The notes under the pieces: model-generated | What the model was told of the DNA's origin: nothing | The model's input: only the letters and a program-made list of their open reading frames with translations | The model's database searches: none | Program-made: the position numbers and the translations under genes | Shown here: piece by piece, positions 12,466 through 21,546 of the stretch | How positions within the stretch are numbered: position 1 is the stretch's first letter | Layout of the letters: every line of letters begins with the position of its first letter | NCBI RefSeq assembly: GCF_013004065.1 | Contig: NZ_CP053084.1 | Coordinates: forward strand, 2,790,001 to 2,854,000 | DNA: 64,000 nucleotides | From: Limnobacter sp. SAORIC-580 | Lineage (GTDB): Bacteria > Pseudomonadota > Gammaproteobacteria > Burkholderiales > Burkholderiaceae_B | Reading direction: 5' to 3'

Positions 12466-13503
12466 TTATTGCTCAATCGATTTGGTGAAATCGACAAATT
12501 CATTCAATTTGCGGATTGCATCGCCACTGAGCACTGTTGCGCGGGCGATGTCGATGCCCTCTTTCAGGCTGCTGGCGACTCCTGATGTATACAGGCCCGC
12601 TGCGCTGTTGAGCAACACGATGTCGCCAATGGCACCGCCCTTGCCGTTCAATGCATGGAAAATTTTGTCGCGAGACTCTTGAACAGAACCGGCATGCAAG
12701 CTGCTGTGTGATGCACGAGTAAGGCCGAAATCTTCGGGCTTGATACTGTAGTGCCTGATTTCACCATCACGCAGCTCCGCAATTTTTGAGTCGCATTCGA
12801 TACACAATTCATCCATGCCGTTTTCACCATGAACAATCAGCGCTTGAACCGAACCCAATCGCCGAAGCACTTCAGCCTGCAATTCCAGTAAATTGGCGCT
12901 GTACACACCCATGACCTGTCTCTTGGCATTGGCGGGATTGGTAAGCGGACCCAGAATATTGAACACAGTGCGCACACCCAGTTCTTTGCGGACTGGACCT
13001 GCAAAACGCATGGCGCTGTGATGATTTGGGGCAAACATGAACCCGATGCCGACCTGATCGATCGACTGTGCGACCTGTTCTGGTTTCAGATTGATGTTGG
13101 CACCCAGCAATTCAAGCACATCGGCGCTGCCGGAATTCGAGGACACGCTGCGACCACCATGCTTGCCCACTTTTGCACCAGCACCAGCCAGCACAAACAT
13201 ACAGGCTGTTGAAATGTTGAATGTTTGTGCACCATCGCCACCGGTGCCGCACAAGTCAACAACCTCGACACCAGCGGGCAATTCAACCGGCGTTACCAGA
13301 TCTCGCATCACCTGCGCAGCCGCGGCCACTTCCTCTGCTGTTTCGCCTTTGACCCGCAAACCCACCAGCAAGCCAGCGATTTGCGCTGTGCTTAGACCGC
13401 CACTCAACAATTGCTGAAATGCAGCACGTGTGAGTTCGTGCGACAAATCTTGCCCGGCAAGCAGCTGGTTCAATGTTGCGGAGTAATTAAAGGGTTGCGA
13501 CAT
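12466..13503 (-). CDS. trpD: Anthranilate phosphoribosyltransferase
   Basis: Transfers phosphoribose from PRPP to anthranilate. The 345-residue product shows VDLCGTGGDGAQTFNIST (PRPP-binding glycine loop), KHGGRSVSSNSGSADVLE and GPLTNPA, all diagnostic. The family usually has KHGNR; here it is KHGGR. I start at the internal Met at 13503, which gives the usual length; a start at 13533 would add ten residues, and neither has a clear ribosome site. Lies 45 bases after trpG. Confidence 0.96.
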   Translation of the reverse strand: MSQPFNYSATLNQLLAGQDLSHELTRAAFQQLLSGGLSTAQIAGLLVGLRVKGETAEEVAAAAQVMRDLVTPVELPAGVEVVDLCGTGGDGAQTFNISTACMFVLAGAGAKVGKHGGRSVSSNSGSADVLELLGANINLKPEQVAQSIDQVGIGFMFAPNHHSAMRFAGPVRKELGVRTVFNILGPLTNPANAKRQVMGVYSANLLELQAEVLRRLGSVQALIVHGENGMDELCIECDSKIAELRDGEIRHYSIKPEDFGLTRASHSSLHAGSVQESRDKIFHALNGKGGAIGDIVLLNSAAGLYTSGVASSLKEGIDIARATVLSGDAIRKLNEFVDFTKSIEQ

Positions 13504-13548
13504 GACGTTTGAAATTAAAAAAGTTGGATTCATTAAGCGCTTGGGAAA

Positions 13549-14133
13549 TCAGGCGGCCGTAGGCGATTTGACGCGCTTTAAAAAATTCTTCAGAAGGTCA
13601 TGACCGCGATCACTCAAAATAGACTCGGGGTGAAACTGAACCCCTTCAATATCCAGTGTTTTGTGTCGCACACCCATAATTTCACCGTCCGCCGTTTCTG
13701 CCGTGATTTCGAGACAGTCGGGCAGGCTTGCCCGCTCAATGGCAAGTGAATGATAACGAATGCATGTGAGTGGATTGGGCAAACCCTCGAAAACACCTAC
13801 GTTGCTATGATGAATCGGTGATGTTTTTCCGTGCATGATGGTTTTTGCACGCACAACCTTGCCACCAAAAGCCTCGCCAATGGCCTGATGCCCAAGACAC
13901 ACGCCCAAAAGCGGCACCACACCGGCCATGCGCTGAATAATTTCAATCGACACGCCAGCCTGCGCCGGCGAACAAGGGCCTGGGGATACGCACACGGCAC
14001 GGGGTTTCAAAGCCAGCGCTTCATCGACGGTGATCGCGTCGTTCCGAACAACATGAACCTGTTGACCCAACTCGCCAAAGTACTGGACTAGGTTGAAGGT
14101 AAAACTGTCGTAGTTGTCGATCATCAACAGCAT
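13549..14133 (-). CDS. trpG: Anthranilate synthase glutamine amidotransferase subunit
   Basis: Class I glutaminase that feeds ammonia to TrpE. The 194-residue protein starts at [14 protein letters not shown], the conserved N-terminus of TrpG/PabA proteins; a longer frame from 14151 is less likely. The catalytic Cys lies in LLGVCLGHQ, and His and Glu in [18 protein letters not shown] forms the oxyanion strand. It may also serve p-aminobenzoate synthesis, since no second copy can be seen here. It follows trpE after a 98-base gap that could hold regulatory structure, though I see no leader peptide rich in Trp. Confidence 0.97.
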   Translation of the reverse strand: MLLMIDNYDSFTFNLVQYFGELGQQVHVVRNDAITVDEALALKPRAVCVSPGPCSPAQAGVSIEIIQRMAGVVPLLGVCLGHQAIGEAFGGKVVRAKTIMHGKTSPIHHSNVGVFEGLPNPLTCIRYHSLAIERASLPDCLEITAETADGEIMGVRHKTLDIEGVQFHPESILSDRGHDLLKNFLKRVKSPTAA

Positions 14134-14231
14134 GGCGGGCCTGCATTTCAAATAAAGGGGGGATGAACAAGTGCGTGTTTGACTAAAATGTTAACACAAG
14201 CACTACCAAGCCCCCTTGCGGGTAGAAACAA

Positions 14232-15737
14232 TCACGACAGCTCTCCATCCAGCCCAGCTTGTACAAGCTCAGCGGCACGCATGACCGCACGTGCCTTGTT
14301 TTCAGTTTCAAGCCATTCACTTTCGGCAACCGAGTCGGCGACCACGCCAGCTCCAGCCTGAACATAGAGAGTTTGATCCTTGACCACCCCAGTACGAATG
14401 GCAATTGCCACATCCATGGTGCCTGTGAAGCTGAGATAACCGCAAGCACCACCATAAACGCCTCGTTTGGTGGGCTCGAGTTCGTCGATAATTTCCATGG
14501 CGCGAACCTTGGGTGCACCGGAAAGCGTGCCAGCTGGGAACGTAGCGCGCAGTACGTTCATGGCGCCCATGCCCGGCTTCAAATCGCCCTGCACATTGCT
14601 GACGATATGCATGACATGTGAATAGCGTTCAATGATCATTTTCTCAGTGACCTGCACTGAACCCACCTGAGCAATGCGACCCACATCGTTGCGGGCCAGA
14701 TCAATCAACATGACGTGCTCTGCAATTTCCTTGGGATCGGCCAACAGTTCTTCTGCCAGCGCAGCGTCTTCTTGTGGTGTTTTACCGCGAGGGCGAGTAC
14801 CGGCAATCGGGCGCAGTGTAACCAAAGGAGACTTGCCTTCGACCTGATCTTGCCGCACCAAAATTTCCGGTGATGAACCCACCACCTGAAAGCTGCCAAA
14901 GTTGTAGTAGAACAAATACGGCGATGGATTCAAGGAGCGCAAGGCGCGGTACAACATCAGCGCGTCTTGCGTGAAGCGCTTGCTGAGCCTTTGGCCCAGA
15001 ACCACCTGCATCACATCGCCAGCGGCAATGTATTCCTTGGCTTTGGCGACCATGTCAAAGAAATAGTCTTTGCCCATGCTGCGTTCGATGGGCGTGCTTT
15101 CGCTGTTGCCAGACGCAGGAATGGCGATGGGCTGACGAAGTTGACCCATCAGCCGCTTGACCTCAGCGACGCCATTTTCATAGGCGTTGGGCTTGGCCGG
15201 ATCGACAAACACGATGAGCTGAATGGTGCCCTGAATGTTGTCCACCACCGCCATGCGATCGGTGAACATGAGCAAAATATCGGGAATTCCGAGGTCATCC
15301 GCCTTGCGACTGGCTTCCAGGCGTGGCTCCATGTAGCGCACCGTGTCATAACCGAAATACCCGGCGAGCCCGCCAAAAAAACGAGGGCTTCCCTTGACCG
15401 GCGGCACTTTGAAACGGGCATGGTATTGCTCGATGAATTGCAGCGGATCGCCGTTGAAGGTTTCGAGCGTTTCCAGTGTGCCGTTTGCATGTTGCTGTTG
15501 CACCAACACCGTATGCTCGATCACCTTGATTGTGATGCTGGAAGGCAAACCCACGAAGGAATACCGGCCCGAGCGTTCGCCACCGACCACCGATTCAAGC
15601 AAGAAGGTGTTGGGCTTGTTGGCCAGTTTGAAGTACACCGACAAAGGTGTATCGAGGTCGGCATAACAGCGCGCAATCAGTGGGATGCGGTTGTAACCTT
15701 GCGCGGCAAATTCATCGAATTCAGTTTGAGAAATCAT
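14232..15737 (-). CDS. trpE: Anthranilate synthase component I
   Basis: 501-residue chorismate-binding enzyme making anthranilate with TrpG. The N-terminal domain holds [18 protein letters not shown], the Trp feedback site region. The C-terminal chorismate domain has [31 protein letters not shown] and [18 protein letters not shown]. The true start is 15737: its ATG overlaps the gph stop codon in an ATGA, implying translational coupling. A longer frame from 15803 is rejected because it would run into gph. Confidence 0.97.
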   Translation of the reverse strand: MISQTEFDEFAAQGYNRIPLIARCYADLDTPLSVYFKLANKPNTFLLESVVGGERSGRYSFVGLPSSITIKVIEHTVLVQQQHANGTLETLETFNGDPLQFIEQYHARFKVPPVKGSPRFFGGLAGYFGYDTVRYMEPRLEASRKADDLGIPDILLMFTDRMAVVDNIQGTIQLIVFVDPAKPNAYENGVAEVKRLMGQLRQPIAIPASGNSESTPIERSMGKDYFFDMVAKAKEYIAAGDVMQVVLGQRLSKRFTQDALMLYRALRSLNPSPYLFYYNFGSFQVVGSSPEILVRQDQVEGKSPLVTLRPIAGTRPRGKTPQEDAALAEELLADPKEIAEHVMLIDLARNDVGRIAQVGSVQVTEKMIIERYSHVMHIVSNVQGDLKPGMGAMNVLRATFPAGTLSGAPKVRAMEIIDELEPTKRGVYGGACGYLSFTGTMDVAIAIRTGVVKDQTLYVQAGAGVVADSVAESEWLETENKARAVMRAAELVQAGLDGELS

Positions 15738-16414
15738 TGTGGTACCCGTGCGCCCAGCAGGCGTTGTGCAGCTTCCTCGATTGTGTTCACGATGCCATCG
15801 CACTGTGTTTCATGAACAGATCGCCCTTCGTTGTAACCGTAGGGCAACAGCCAGCACTCAACGCCTGCAGCATTGGCAGCCAGCGCATCGTTCACGGAAT
15901 CGCCGATCATCAAGGCTTGCGAAGGATCAACGCCGAGCAGCTTGCAGGCATGGGTTACAGGCATGGGGTCCGGTTTTTTTACCGGGCAGGTGTCGCCACC
16001 CACCACAACCTCGAAGTAATGGGCAATGCCGGTGCGCTCCAACAGGGGTTTTGTGAAACGCTCAGGCTTGTTGGTCACCACCGCCAGCTTGTAACCCCCA
16101 TTTTTCAACAACTCCAGCCCTTCTTTCACGCCGGGATAAAACACCGAGTGATTGCCGTTGATATGGGTGTAGTGGTTTTGCCAGTTGGCCATGGCCTGTG
16201 CATACAGTTCAGGTGATGCTTTCTCAGTCATGCTGCCAGTCAGGCTTCGGTTAACCAGGTTTTCCGCGCCCTTGCCCACATACACGGCCACTGTTTCCTC
16301 AGGCAAAACAGCTTTGCCCAAGTCAACCAACATGGCGTTCACTGCGGCGGCCAGATCGGGCACGGTGTGTAAAAGTGTTCCATCCAGGTCGAACAATACT
16401 GCTTGCTTGGTCAT
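15734..16414 (-). CDS. gph: Phosphoglycolate phosphatase
   Basis: 226-residue HAD-superfamily phosphatase. Motif [12 protein letters not shown] holds nucleophile Asp9 and acid/base Asp11. Motif II is [10 protein letters not shown], motif III the Lys in VKKPDP, and motif [10 protein letters not shown]. Gph removes 2-phosphoglycolate arising from oxidative DNA damage repair and side reactions. The rpe-gph-trpE order is typical of Burkholderiales and other betaproteobacteria. Follows rpe after 6 bases and overlaps trpE by four. Confidence 0.95.
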   Translation of the reverse strand: MTKQAVLFDLDGTLLHTVPDLAAAVNAMLVDLGKAVLPEETVAVYVGKGAENLVNRSLTGSMTEKASPELYAQAMANWQNHYTHINGNHSVFYPGVKEGLELLKNGGYKLAVVTNKPERFTKPLLERTGIAHYFEVVVGGDTCPVKKPDPMPVTHACKLLGVDPSQALMIGDSVNDALAANAAGVECWLLPYGYNEGRSVHETQCDGIVNTIEEAAQRLLGARVPQ

Positions 16415-16420
16415 GATTGT

Positions 16421-17101
16421 TTATCTCGTAGTGGCGAGCTCGGCGCGCATTTGATCGATCACGGCCTTGTAGTCGGGCTTGCCGAAAATGGCTGAGCCAG
16501 CAACAAAGGTGTCAGCACCTGCACGCGCGATTTGCGCTATGTTGTCGGGCTTTACGCCACCATCGACCTCAAGACGAATATTCTGGCCACCCTTGGCCAC
16601 ATGGGCATCAATACGCTTGCGCAATTCGGCCAGCTTGACCAAAGCTTGAGGGATGAAACTTTGACCGCCAAAACCGGGGTTCACTGACATCACCAAAACA
16701 AGGTCAAGCTTGTCCATGACGTGATCCACCCAAGAAATTGGGGTGGCCGGGTTCAGCACAATACCGGCCTGACAGCCAGAATCACGGATCAGGCCCAAAG
16801 TGCGGTCGAGGTGATCTGTGCCTTCGGGGTGAACACTGATGAGGTTTGCGCCAGCCTTTGCAAAGTCGGGAATAATTCGATCCACAGGGCGAACCATGAG
16901 GTGGACATCAATCATTGCGGTGGTGTGGGGGCGCAGGGCTTCGCAAACCAAAGGGCCAATCGTGAGGTTGGGTACATAATGATTGTCCATCACGTCGAAG
17001 TGAACCCAGTCCGCGCCAGCTGCAATCACATTTTTCACCTCGTCGCCCAAGCGGGCAAAGTCGGCAGAAAGGATACTGGGGGCGATAACAAACGGGTTCA
17101 T
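16421..17101 (-). CDS. rpe: Ribulose-phosphate 3-epimerase
   Basis: 226-residue TIM barrel interconverting ribulose-5-P and xylulose-5-P in the pentose phosphate pathway. Diagnostic stretches: [14 protein letters not shown] (6-19), [39 protein letters not shown] and [10 protein letters not shown], containing the metal-binding His and Asp residues. GAAGG lies 6 bases before the ATG. It heads the rpe-gph-trpEGDC operon, whose promoter must lie in the 151-base gap shared with divergent apaG. Confidence 0.97.
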   Translation of the reverse strand: MNPFVIAPSILSADFARLGDEVKNVIAAGADWVHFDVMDNHYVPNLTIGPLVCEALRPHTTAMIDVHLMVRPVDRIIPDFAKAGANLISVHPEGTDHLDRTLGLIRDSGCQAGIVLNPATPISWVDHVMDKLDLVLVMSVNPGFGGQSFIPQALVKLAELRKRIDAHVAKGGQNIRLEVDGGVKPDNIAQIARAGADTFVAGSAIFGKPDYKAVIDQMRAELATTR

Positions 17102-17252
17102 GGTTAGCCTTCGATGGAGAATTCGACAATCAAAGCAAGAGTTTAAACGAAACTACCCCCACGAAAAGGCTTTGTAAGCGGCTTCGGATTTGTGAAATCG
17201 GGGGTTTGAAGTCATACTTGAAATCTACAGCAACATTCACAAGCTACACCGC

Positions 17253-17636
17253 ATGAGCAGCCCGTCACCGTATCAGTTTGAAGTTCGAGTCAGCACCCAG
17301 TTTCTGGAAGAGCAAAGTGACAAAGACAAAGGCCCTTATGTGTTCGCCTACACCATTGAAATTGAAAATGTGGGCGAGAGAACTGCGCAACTGTTAAGCC
17401 GCCACTGGATTATCACCGATGCGCACAATATTGTTCAGGAGGTGAAAGGCGATGGGGTGGTGGGCGAGCAACCCACTCTGCGACCAGGCGAGCGATTTGA
17501 GTACACCAGTGGCTGCCCCTTGCCCACCCCGGTGGGTACAATGAAAGGCAAATACACCTTTGTGGGCGAAGGCGGCGAGCAGTTTGATGTGCCAGTGCCC
17601 GAGTTTTTGCTGTCAATGCCCCGGGTGCTGCACTAA
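17253..17636 (+). CDS. apaG: ApaG protein (DUF525 domain)
   Basis: 127-residue single-domain immunoglobulin-like beta protein. Family marks: VRVSTQFLEEQS (8-19), FAYTIEIENVGERTAQLLSRHWIITDA (with the ribosome-like HWIITDA stretch) and VVGEQPTLRPGERFEYTSGCPL. ApaG is linked to Co2+ resistance and Mg2+ efflux genetically; its molecular role is unresolved. Its stop codon overlaps by 4 bases that of the small membrane-protein gene on the other strand. Confidence 0.95.
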   Translation: MSSPSPYQFEVRVSTQFLEEQSDKDKGPYVFAYTIEIENVGERTAQLLSRHWIITDAHNIVQEVKGDGVVGEQPTLRPGERFEYTSGCPLPTPVGTMKGKYTFVGEGGEQFDVPVPEFLLSMPRVLH

Positions 17637-17779
17637 TCCTTGTCGGGGGGTGTGCTTGGTGCTGATGATTCTTCGTCGGTTTTTTCGACTGGATGATCTA
17701 CCCTGGCCCTCAACGTCCACCACATAATGAACACGATCAGGCCCAAAGCCAAAACCATTTCCGCAATGAGTAACCACAT
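17633..17779 (-). CDS. Small single-pass membrane protein, 48 residues
   Basis: Candidate short gene packed between apaG and mltA on the opposite strand. The product has one clear membrane helix (about 2-24: LLIAEMVLALGLIVFIMWWTL), a short basic patch (RAR) and an acidic/Pro-rich cytoplasmic tail. GGAG lies 13 bases before the ATG. Its start overlaps the mltA start by 2 bases and its stop overlaps the apaG stop. The clean membrane helix with positive-inside flank argues for a real gene, but a longer antisense frame exists here and I do not recognise a family. Confidence 0.5.
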   Translation of the reverse strand: MWLLIAEMVLALGLIVFIMWWTLRARVDHPVEKTDEESSAPSTPPDKD

Positions 17780-19022
17780 GTCCAATCCACTCCGTTGTTG
17801 GTGGCCCAGCACCGTGCTGGCCGCCTTGATTCTATCTGGATGCGCTACTGCTCCGACCCCGAAAACGGCTGAATGTTCATGCCCGGCAGGAGAAAAACAG
17901 GCCCAGACCGAGAAAAAAGATGAAAAACCGGCCCTGCCTCTGTTTGTGAAGTCTGACTTTTCAAGTTTGCCAGGATGGAGCACCGCCAACCACGGGCGTT
18001 TTCTGGAGGCATTTTCAGAGCAGTGCTCAGTCAATGGCAATGCCTTGGCCAAACGCAAAGCCACCCCCACCGGTTTGCTGGAAGCTTGCCGCAAAGCCCG
18101 ACAAAACCTGAGCGGGAATGCGCTGCTGCCAGCACAAATCTGGATGGAGGCGAACTTTGATGTGTGGCAGCTTCAGCAGGAAGACGGCAAGAAAGAAGGT
18201 TTGCTGACCGGTTACTTTGAACCCCTGTTAAAAGGCGCACGCCAGGCACAGGGTGCATACAATGCGCCACTTTACGGCGTGCCCGCGGATTTGATCACCG
18301 TGAAGCTAGACGAACAGTACCCGGAACTGAAAGGAAAGCGTCTGCGTGGCCGCCTGCAGGGCAATACGCTGGTTCCTTTCTTTGACAGGGCGGAATGGGA
18401 GCGCTTGGGACCAGACCGTGAAAAACCGATTGTTTGGGTAAACGACAAACTGGACGCATTTTTGTTGCAGGTGCAGGGTTCAGGCCGGGTGACCTTGCCA
18501 GACGGCAGCGTGATTCGCTTGAGTTACGCCGAGCAGAACGGCCACCCATATAAATCCATTGGGAAAGTGCTGGTGGATCGCGGAGAGTTGACCGCTGCGC
18601 AGGCTACCATTCCGGGCATCAGAAACTGGGCAAAAGCCAACCCCGGCAAGCTGGATGATTTGCTGAATGCCAATCCGAGCGTGGTGTTTTTCAAGGAAAA
18701 CAAAGTACTGCGCCCACAAGAAGGCCCCGTGGGCGCCATGGGTGTTCCCTTGACTGGCCAACTCAGCCTGGCGATTGACCGTGAAAAAATACCTTATGGC
18801 AGCCCGATCTGGATTGAATCCAGCAACCCGGTGACCAACGCGCCCATCGCGCAGGGCACCTTGGCACAAGACACGGGCGGCGCCATTCGGGGCCGGGTAC
18901 GTGCTGACTATTTCTGGGGAACAGGTGAAGAGGCTGGTACAGCCGCTGGCCTGACCCGCCAACCCTTGAAAATGTGGCTGATTTGGCCCAAGGGCACGCC
19001 CCTGCCTGAAAGCGGAAGCTGA
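17778..19022 (+). CDS. mltA: Membrane-bound lytic murein transglycosylase A
   Basis: 414-residue outer-membrane lipoprotein that cleaves peptidoglycan glycan strands to 1,6-anhydromuropeptides. The signal peptide ends in lipobox LSGC, acylated Cys22. The MltA domain shows GYFEPLLKGAR, FFDRAEW and VQGSGRVTLPDGS; the C-terminal 3D double-psi barrel contains AQDTGGAIRGRVRADYFWG with the conserved acidic residues. Starts at 17727 or 17766 are also in frame; 17778 gives the best signal peptide. The divergent small membrane gene begins at the same spot. Confidence 0.94.
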   Translation: MSNPLRCWWPSTVLAALILSGCATAPTPKTAECSCPAGEKQAQTEKKDEKPALPLFVKSDFSSLPGWSTANHGRFLEAFSEQCSVNGNALAKRKATPTGLLEACRKARQNLSGNALLPAQIWMEANFDVWQLQQEDGKKEGLLTGYFEPLLKGARQAQGAYNAPLYGVPADLITVKLDEQYPELKGKRLRGRLQGNTLVPFFDRAEWERLGPDREKPIVWVNDKLDAFLLQVQGSGRVTLPDGSVIRLSYAEQNGHPYKSIGKVLVDRGELTAAQATIPGIRNWAKANPGKLDDLLNANPSVVFFKENKVLRPQEGPVGAMGVPLTGQLSLAIDREKIPYGSPIWIESSNPVTNAPIAQGTLAQDTGGAIRGRVRADYFWGTGEEAGTAAGLTRQPLKMWLIWPKGTPLPESGS

Positions 19023-19047
19023 AAACCCCAAGGCCTTGCATCAGTTT

Positions 19048-19857
19048 TTATTTGGCCCTTGACGCTGCTGCAATACGGCGATTCAGGTCAGCGGAAGGAA
19101 TGGCACCGCTGACGCGTGTGCCATCCTGGAAAAATACGGTTGGCGTACCTGACACGCCCATTCCCCGACCCAAACTGACCAGATCTTCAATTGGTGGATT
19201 GCAATTGCCGTTTCCAGTGGGAGATTGGTCTTTCAGCATCCAGTCATCCCACATCTTGGACTTGTCACTGGCACACATTACTTTTTGCGCCTTGTCGACA
19301 GAATCGCGGCCCAGGACTGGATACACGTAGGTGTACACCGTGGTGTCTTGCAGTTTGGTCAAAGTTTCCTTGCGAAAACGTTTGCAATAACCGCAGTTGG
19401 GATCTTCAAACACGGCAATTTTCCGGCTGCCGGTCCCGTAAACGGTTTTCAAGGCCAAACCCAATGGAAGATCTTTCTCGAAGTTGATGGCATTGAGCTT
19501 GTCCAGCCTGGCTTCGGTCAAATTGGCCATGGATTTGCTTTCCATAAGCTCGCCCAAAATGAGATGGCTACCACTGGCATTGGTGTAAATGATTTTTTTG
19601 GTGCCATTGTGATTCACCACCACCTCAAACAAACCATCGATAAACTCGATGTCGCTGACCGATACCACCTTGACTCCGGATGCCCCCAAAGACTCATTCA
19701 CAGCTGCTGTAATTCGTTCAACCTGCGACTTGCTTGCCGCCGCCTGCACAGGCTGAACTGATTGGGACAAGGCCCACGCGCCCGCTGACAAGGCAATTAC
19801 AGAGAAAACAACAGCACTGCTGCGCTTGCGAAGGGACAAAGGTAGATTGAATTTCAT
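19048..19857 (-). CDS. dsbC: Thiol:disulfide interchange protein DsbC-like
   Basis: 269-residue periplasmic disulfide isomerase. A signal peptide (1-39) is followed by the dimerisation domain (about 42-110, FIDGLFEVVVN) and a thioredoxin-fold domain with active site CGYC (Cys155, Cys158). The cis-Pro lies in SGTPTVFF. A second Cys pair (VMCAS and GNCN) is present as in DsbC. I start at 19857 because it gives the signal peptide; the longer frame to 20127 runs into the upstream gene. Downstream of the hydroxylase gene with an 86-base gap, probably one operon. Confidence 0.94.
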   Translation of the reverse strand: MKFNLPLSLRKRSSAVVFSVIALSAGAWALSQSVQPVQAAASKSQVERITAAVNESLGASGVKVVSVSDIEFIDGLFEVVVNHNGTKKIIYTNASGSHLILGELMESKSMANLTEARLDKLNAINFEKDLPLGLALKTVYGTGSRKIAVFEDPNCGYCKRFRKETLTKLQDTTVYTYVYPVLGRDSVDKAQKVMCASDKSKMWDDWMLKDQSPTGNGNCNPPIEDLVSLGRGMGVSGTPTVFFQDGTRVSGAIPSADLNRRIAAASRAK

Positions 19858-19943
19858 AGGCCTGCTTGGGTAAAAATGATGAATTGTAGTTAGGACACGC
19901 TTGAAGGCAATTTGTTCATTGCGCCAGGACTTTTCAGTTGCAG

Positions 19944-21179
19944 CTAGCGCATGGCTTGTTGGGACAACCAACGTTTGAGCATGGGCAATTGGTTGACAAG
20001 GTGCATGCCTTTGTTGCGCACCCAGGCAGCACCTGGCAGGTCGAGACGAAACAAGGTGTGCAGGCCATCGGTAAGAAAATGCACAGGCGTGCAAGCCGCT
20101 TTGCGACGACGCTCCCAGGCGCGCCACAATTGCTCGTCAGCAAGGCCCAGGCGCTGCACGGCCAGAAGGCGCTTGCGTGAGGTGAGCAAATTGGCCAACT
20201 CGGCTGCGTCCTCAAGCCCGAGGTTCAGACCTTGACCCGCCAGGGGGTGAATGACGTGAGCGGCATCGCCCATCAATACAACTCCGTTGTCGAACCAAAC
20301 CGGCGCAACACCATGCTTGAGCGGAAATGCGTACGTTTTACCCACCAGCACCAGATCACCGTAAAGTTCTTGAACCGCGCCGCCCGAGAGGGACTTCACA
20401 CGATTGACCATGTCTGCCGGGCTGAGTTGTAGCAACGCCTGAGATTGCGACAAGGGCATGGACCACACCATGGACACATGTGGCCCCGGCAGCGGCAACA
20501 TGGCCAAGACGGAATCGCCAGCAAACCATTGGCGTGCAGCCCCGTGATGCGGCTTCTCAATGGCGAAGGTGGTAACCACGCCTTCAGCACTGTAGTCATC
20601 AAGCGCGAAATCGAGACCAGCCTGCTTGCGGGTTTGGCTTTGCGCACCGTCTGCGGCGATCAGCAGGGGAACACGCACTGTTTTCAGGTTGGTCACCACG
20701 GCCCATCCCTCTTTTTCGCGGGAAAGGCCCTCTACCCTTGCATCAAGCCAATCAATGCCGGGCTGGTAGCGCATGGCTGAGAACAACACATCGAAGAGGC
20801 AACTTTGCTCAATAATCCAGGTGAGGTAGTCAACCCCAGTGTCACTCGCGTTAAAACGCAAATGGCCCTGCGCATCGCCGCTGGAATCGCCCCACACCTG
20901 CATCTCGGTGACGGGCTGCACTTTCTCGCTGGGAATGTTGTCCCATACTCTCAGCCGGTCAAGCACGCGTTGGCTTCGATGTGACAAGGCAAAAACCCGG
21001 GGATCGAATCGCTGATCGGAATTGGGCTGAAACTGGGGCGGACGTGCTCCAACCACCAGCACTTTGAAACCAGAACTGGCCAATACCAGAGAAGCAACCA
21101 GCCCCACCACACCGCAACCAATAATGGCCACATCGTAGCTGGACGTTTGTAGAGGCTGCACGCTTGTAAGATTGCTCAT
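19944..21179 (-). CDS. UbiH/UbiF/COQ6-family FAD-dependent hydroxylase
   Basis: 411-residue aromatic-ring monooxygenase of the ubiquinone pathway type. FAD-binding Rossmann motif GCGVVG (21-26), the middle motif LLIAADGAQSQTRK, and the second FAD motif GDAAHVIHPLAGQGLNLGLED are all present. It hydroxylates a polyprenylated ubiquinone precursor; which position (C1, C5 or C6) cannot be decided from sequence alone, so no symbol is given. The next gene on this strand is dsbC, an arrangement I recall from other betaproteobacteria. Confidence 0.9.
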   Translation of the reverse strand: MSNLTSVQPLQTSSYDVAIIGCGVVGLVASLVLASSGFKVLVVGARPPQFQPNSDQRFDPRVFALSHRSQRVLDRLRVWDNIPSEKVQPVTEMQVWGDSSGDAQGHLRFNASDTGVDYLTWIIEQSCLFDVLFSAMRYQPGIDWLDARVEGLSREKEGWAVVTNLKTVRVPLLIAADGAQSQTRKQAGLDFALDDYSAEGVVTTFAIEKPHHGAARQWFAGDSVLAMLPLPGPHVSMVWSMPLSQSQALLQLSPADMVNRVKSLSGGAVQELYGDLVLVGKTYAFPLKHGVAPVWFDNGVVLMGDAAHVIHPLAGQGLNLGLEDAAELANLLTSRKRLLAVQRLGLADEQLWRAWERRRKAACTPVHFLTDGLHTLFRLDLPGAAWVRNKGMHLVNQLPMLKRWLSQQAMR

Positions 21180-21305
21180 GGGTCGGGAGGACTGGCTTTA
21201 TTAATTATTGAACATGCTACAGCGATTTTGCATTTGTTGTTTGCGCAACGTCAAAGTTTCGGATAAACTTGCGGGCTTCGGTAGTGAACACCACCGAAAA
21301 CGCGT

Positions 21306-21381
21306 GGCCGAGTAGCTCAGTCGGTAGAGCAGAGGATTGAAAATCCTTGTGTCGGCAGTTCGATTCTGTCCTCGGCCACCA
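21306..21381 (+). tRNA. tRNA-Phe (anticodon GAA)
   Basis: 76-nt cloverleaf starting GGCCGAGTAGCTCAG and ending with an encoded CCA. Anticodon loop ATTGAAAAT gives GAA. Acceptor stem GGCCGAG pairs with CTCGGCC. An open frame on the opposite strand over this gene is a well-known type of spurious annotation. Confidence 0.97.
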
Positions 21382-21546
21382 CCCACCCCTTGTACTGCCT
21401 GGTACACCACAAAAGGGGAGCCTCCTAATGTATTTTCCAAGTGCATTTCAACGCTTTCATTAGCTGCTACACTTGTTCCACAAGAAATAAATCAAAACTG
21501 GCGCAACGCCCTGCTTCACAACGCCACACTGTGCACGAATGGATCG

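Noticed and set aside
14134..14231. Trp leader-peptide attenuator between trpE and trpG
   Set aside because: The 98-base gap shows only weak inverted repeats and no short frame rich in Trp codons.
14967..15815. 282-residue frame antisense to trpE
   Set aside because: Shadow of a well-conserved enzyme gene; product has no recognisable domain.
21201..21446. Open frame antisense to tRNA-Phe, product containing GQNRTADTRIF
   Set aside because: This is a known artefact: the complement of tRNA-Phe translates into such a peptide in many genomes.
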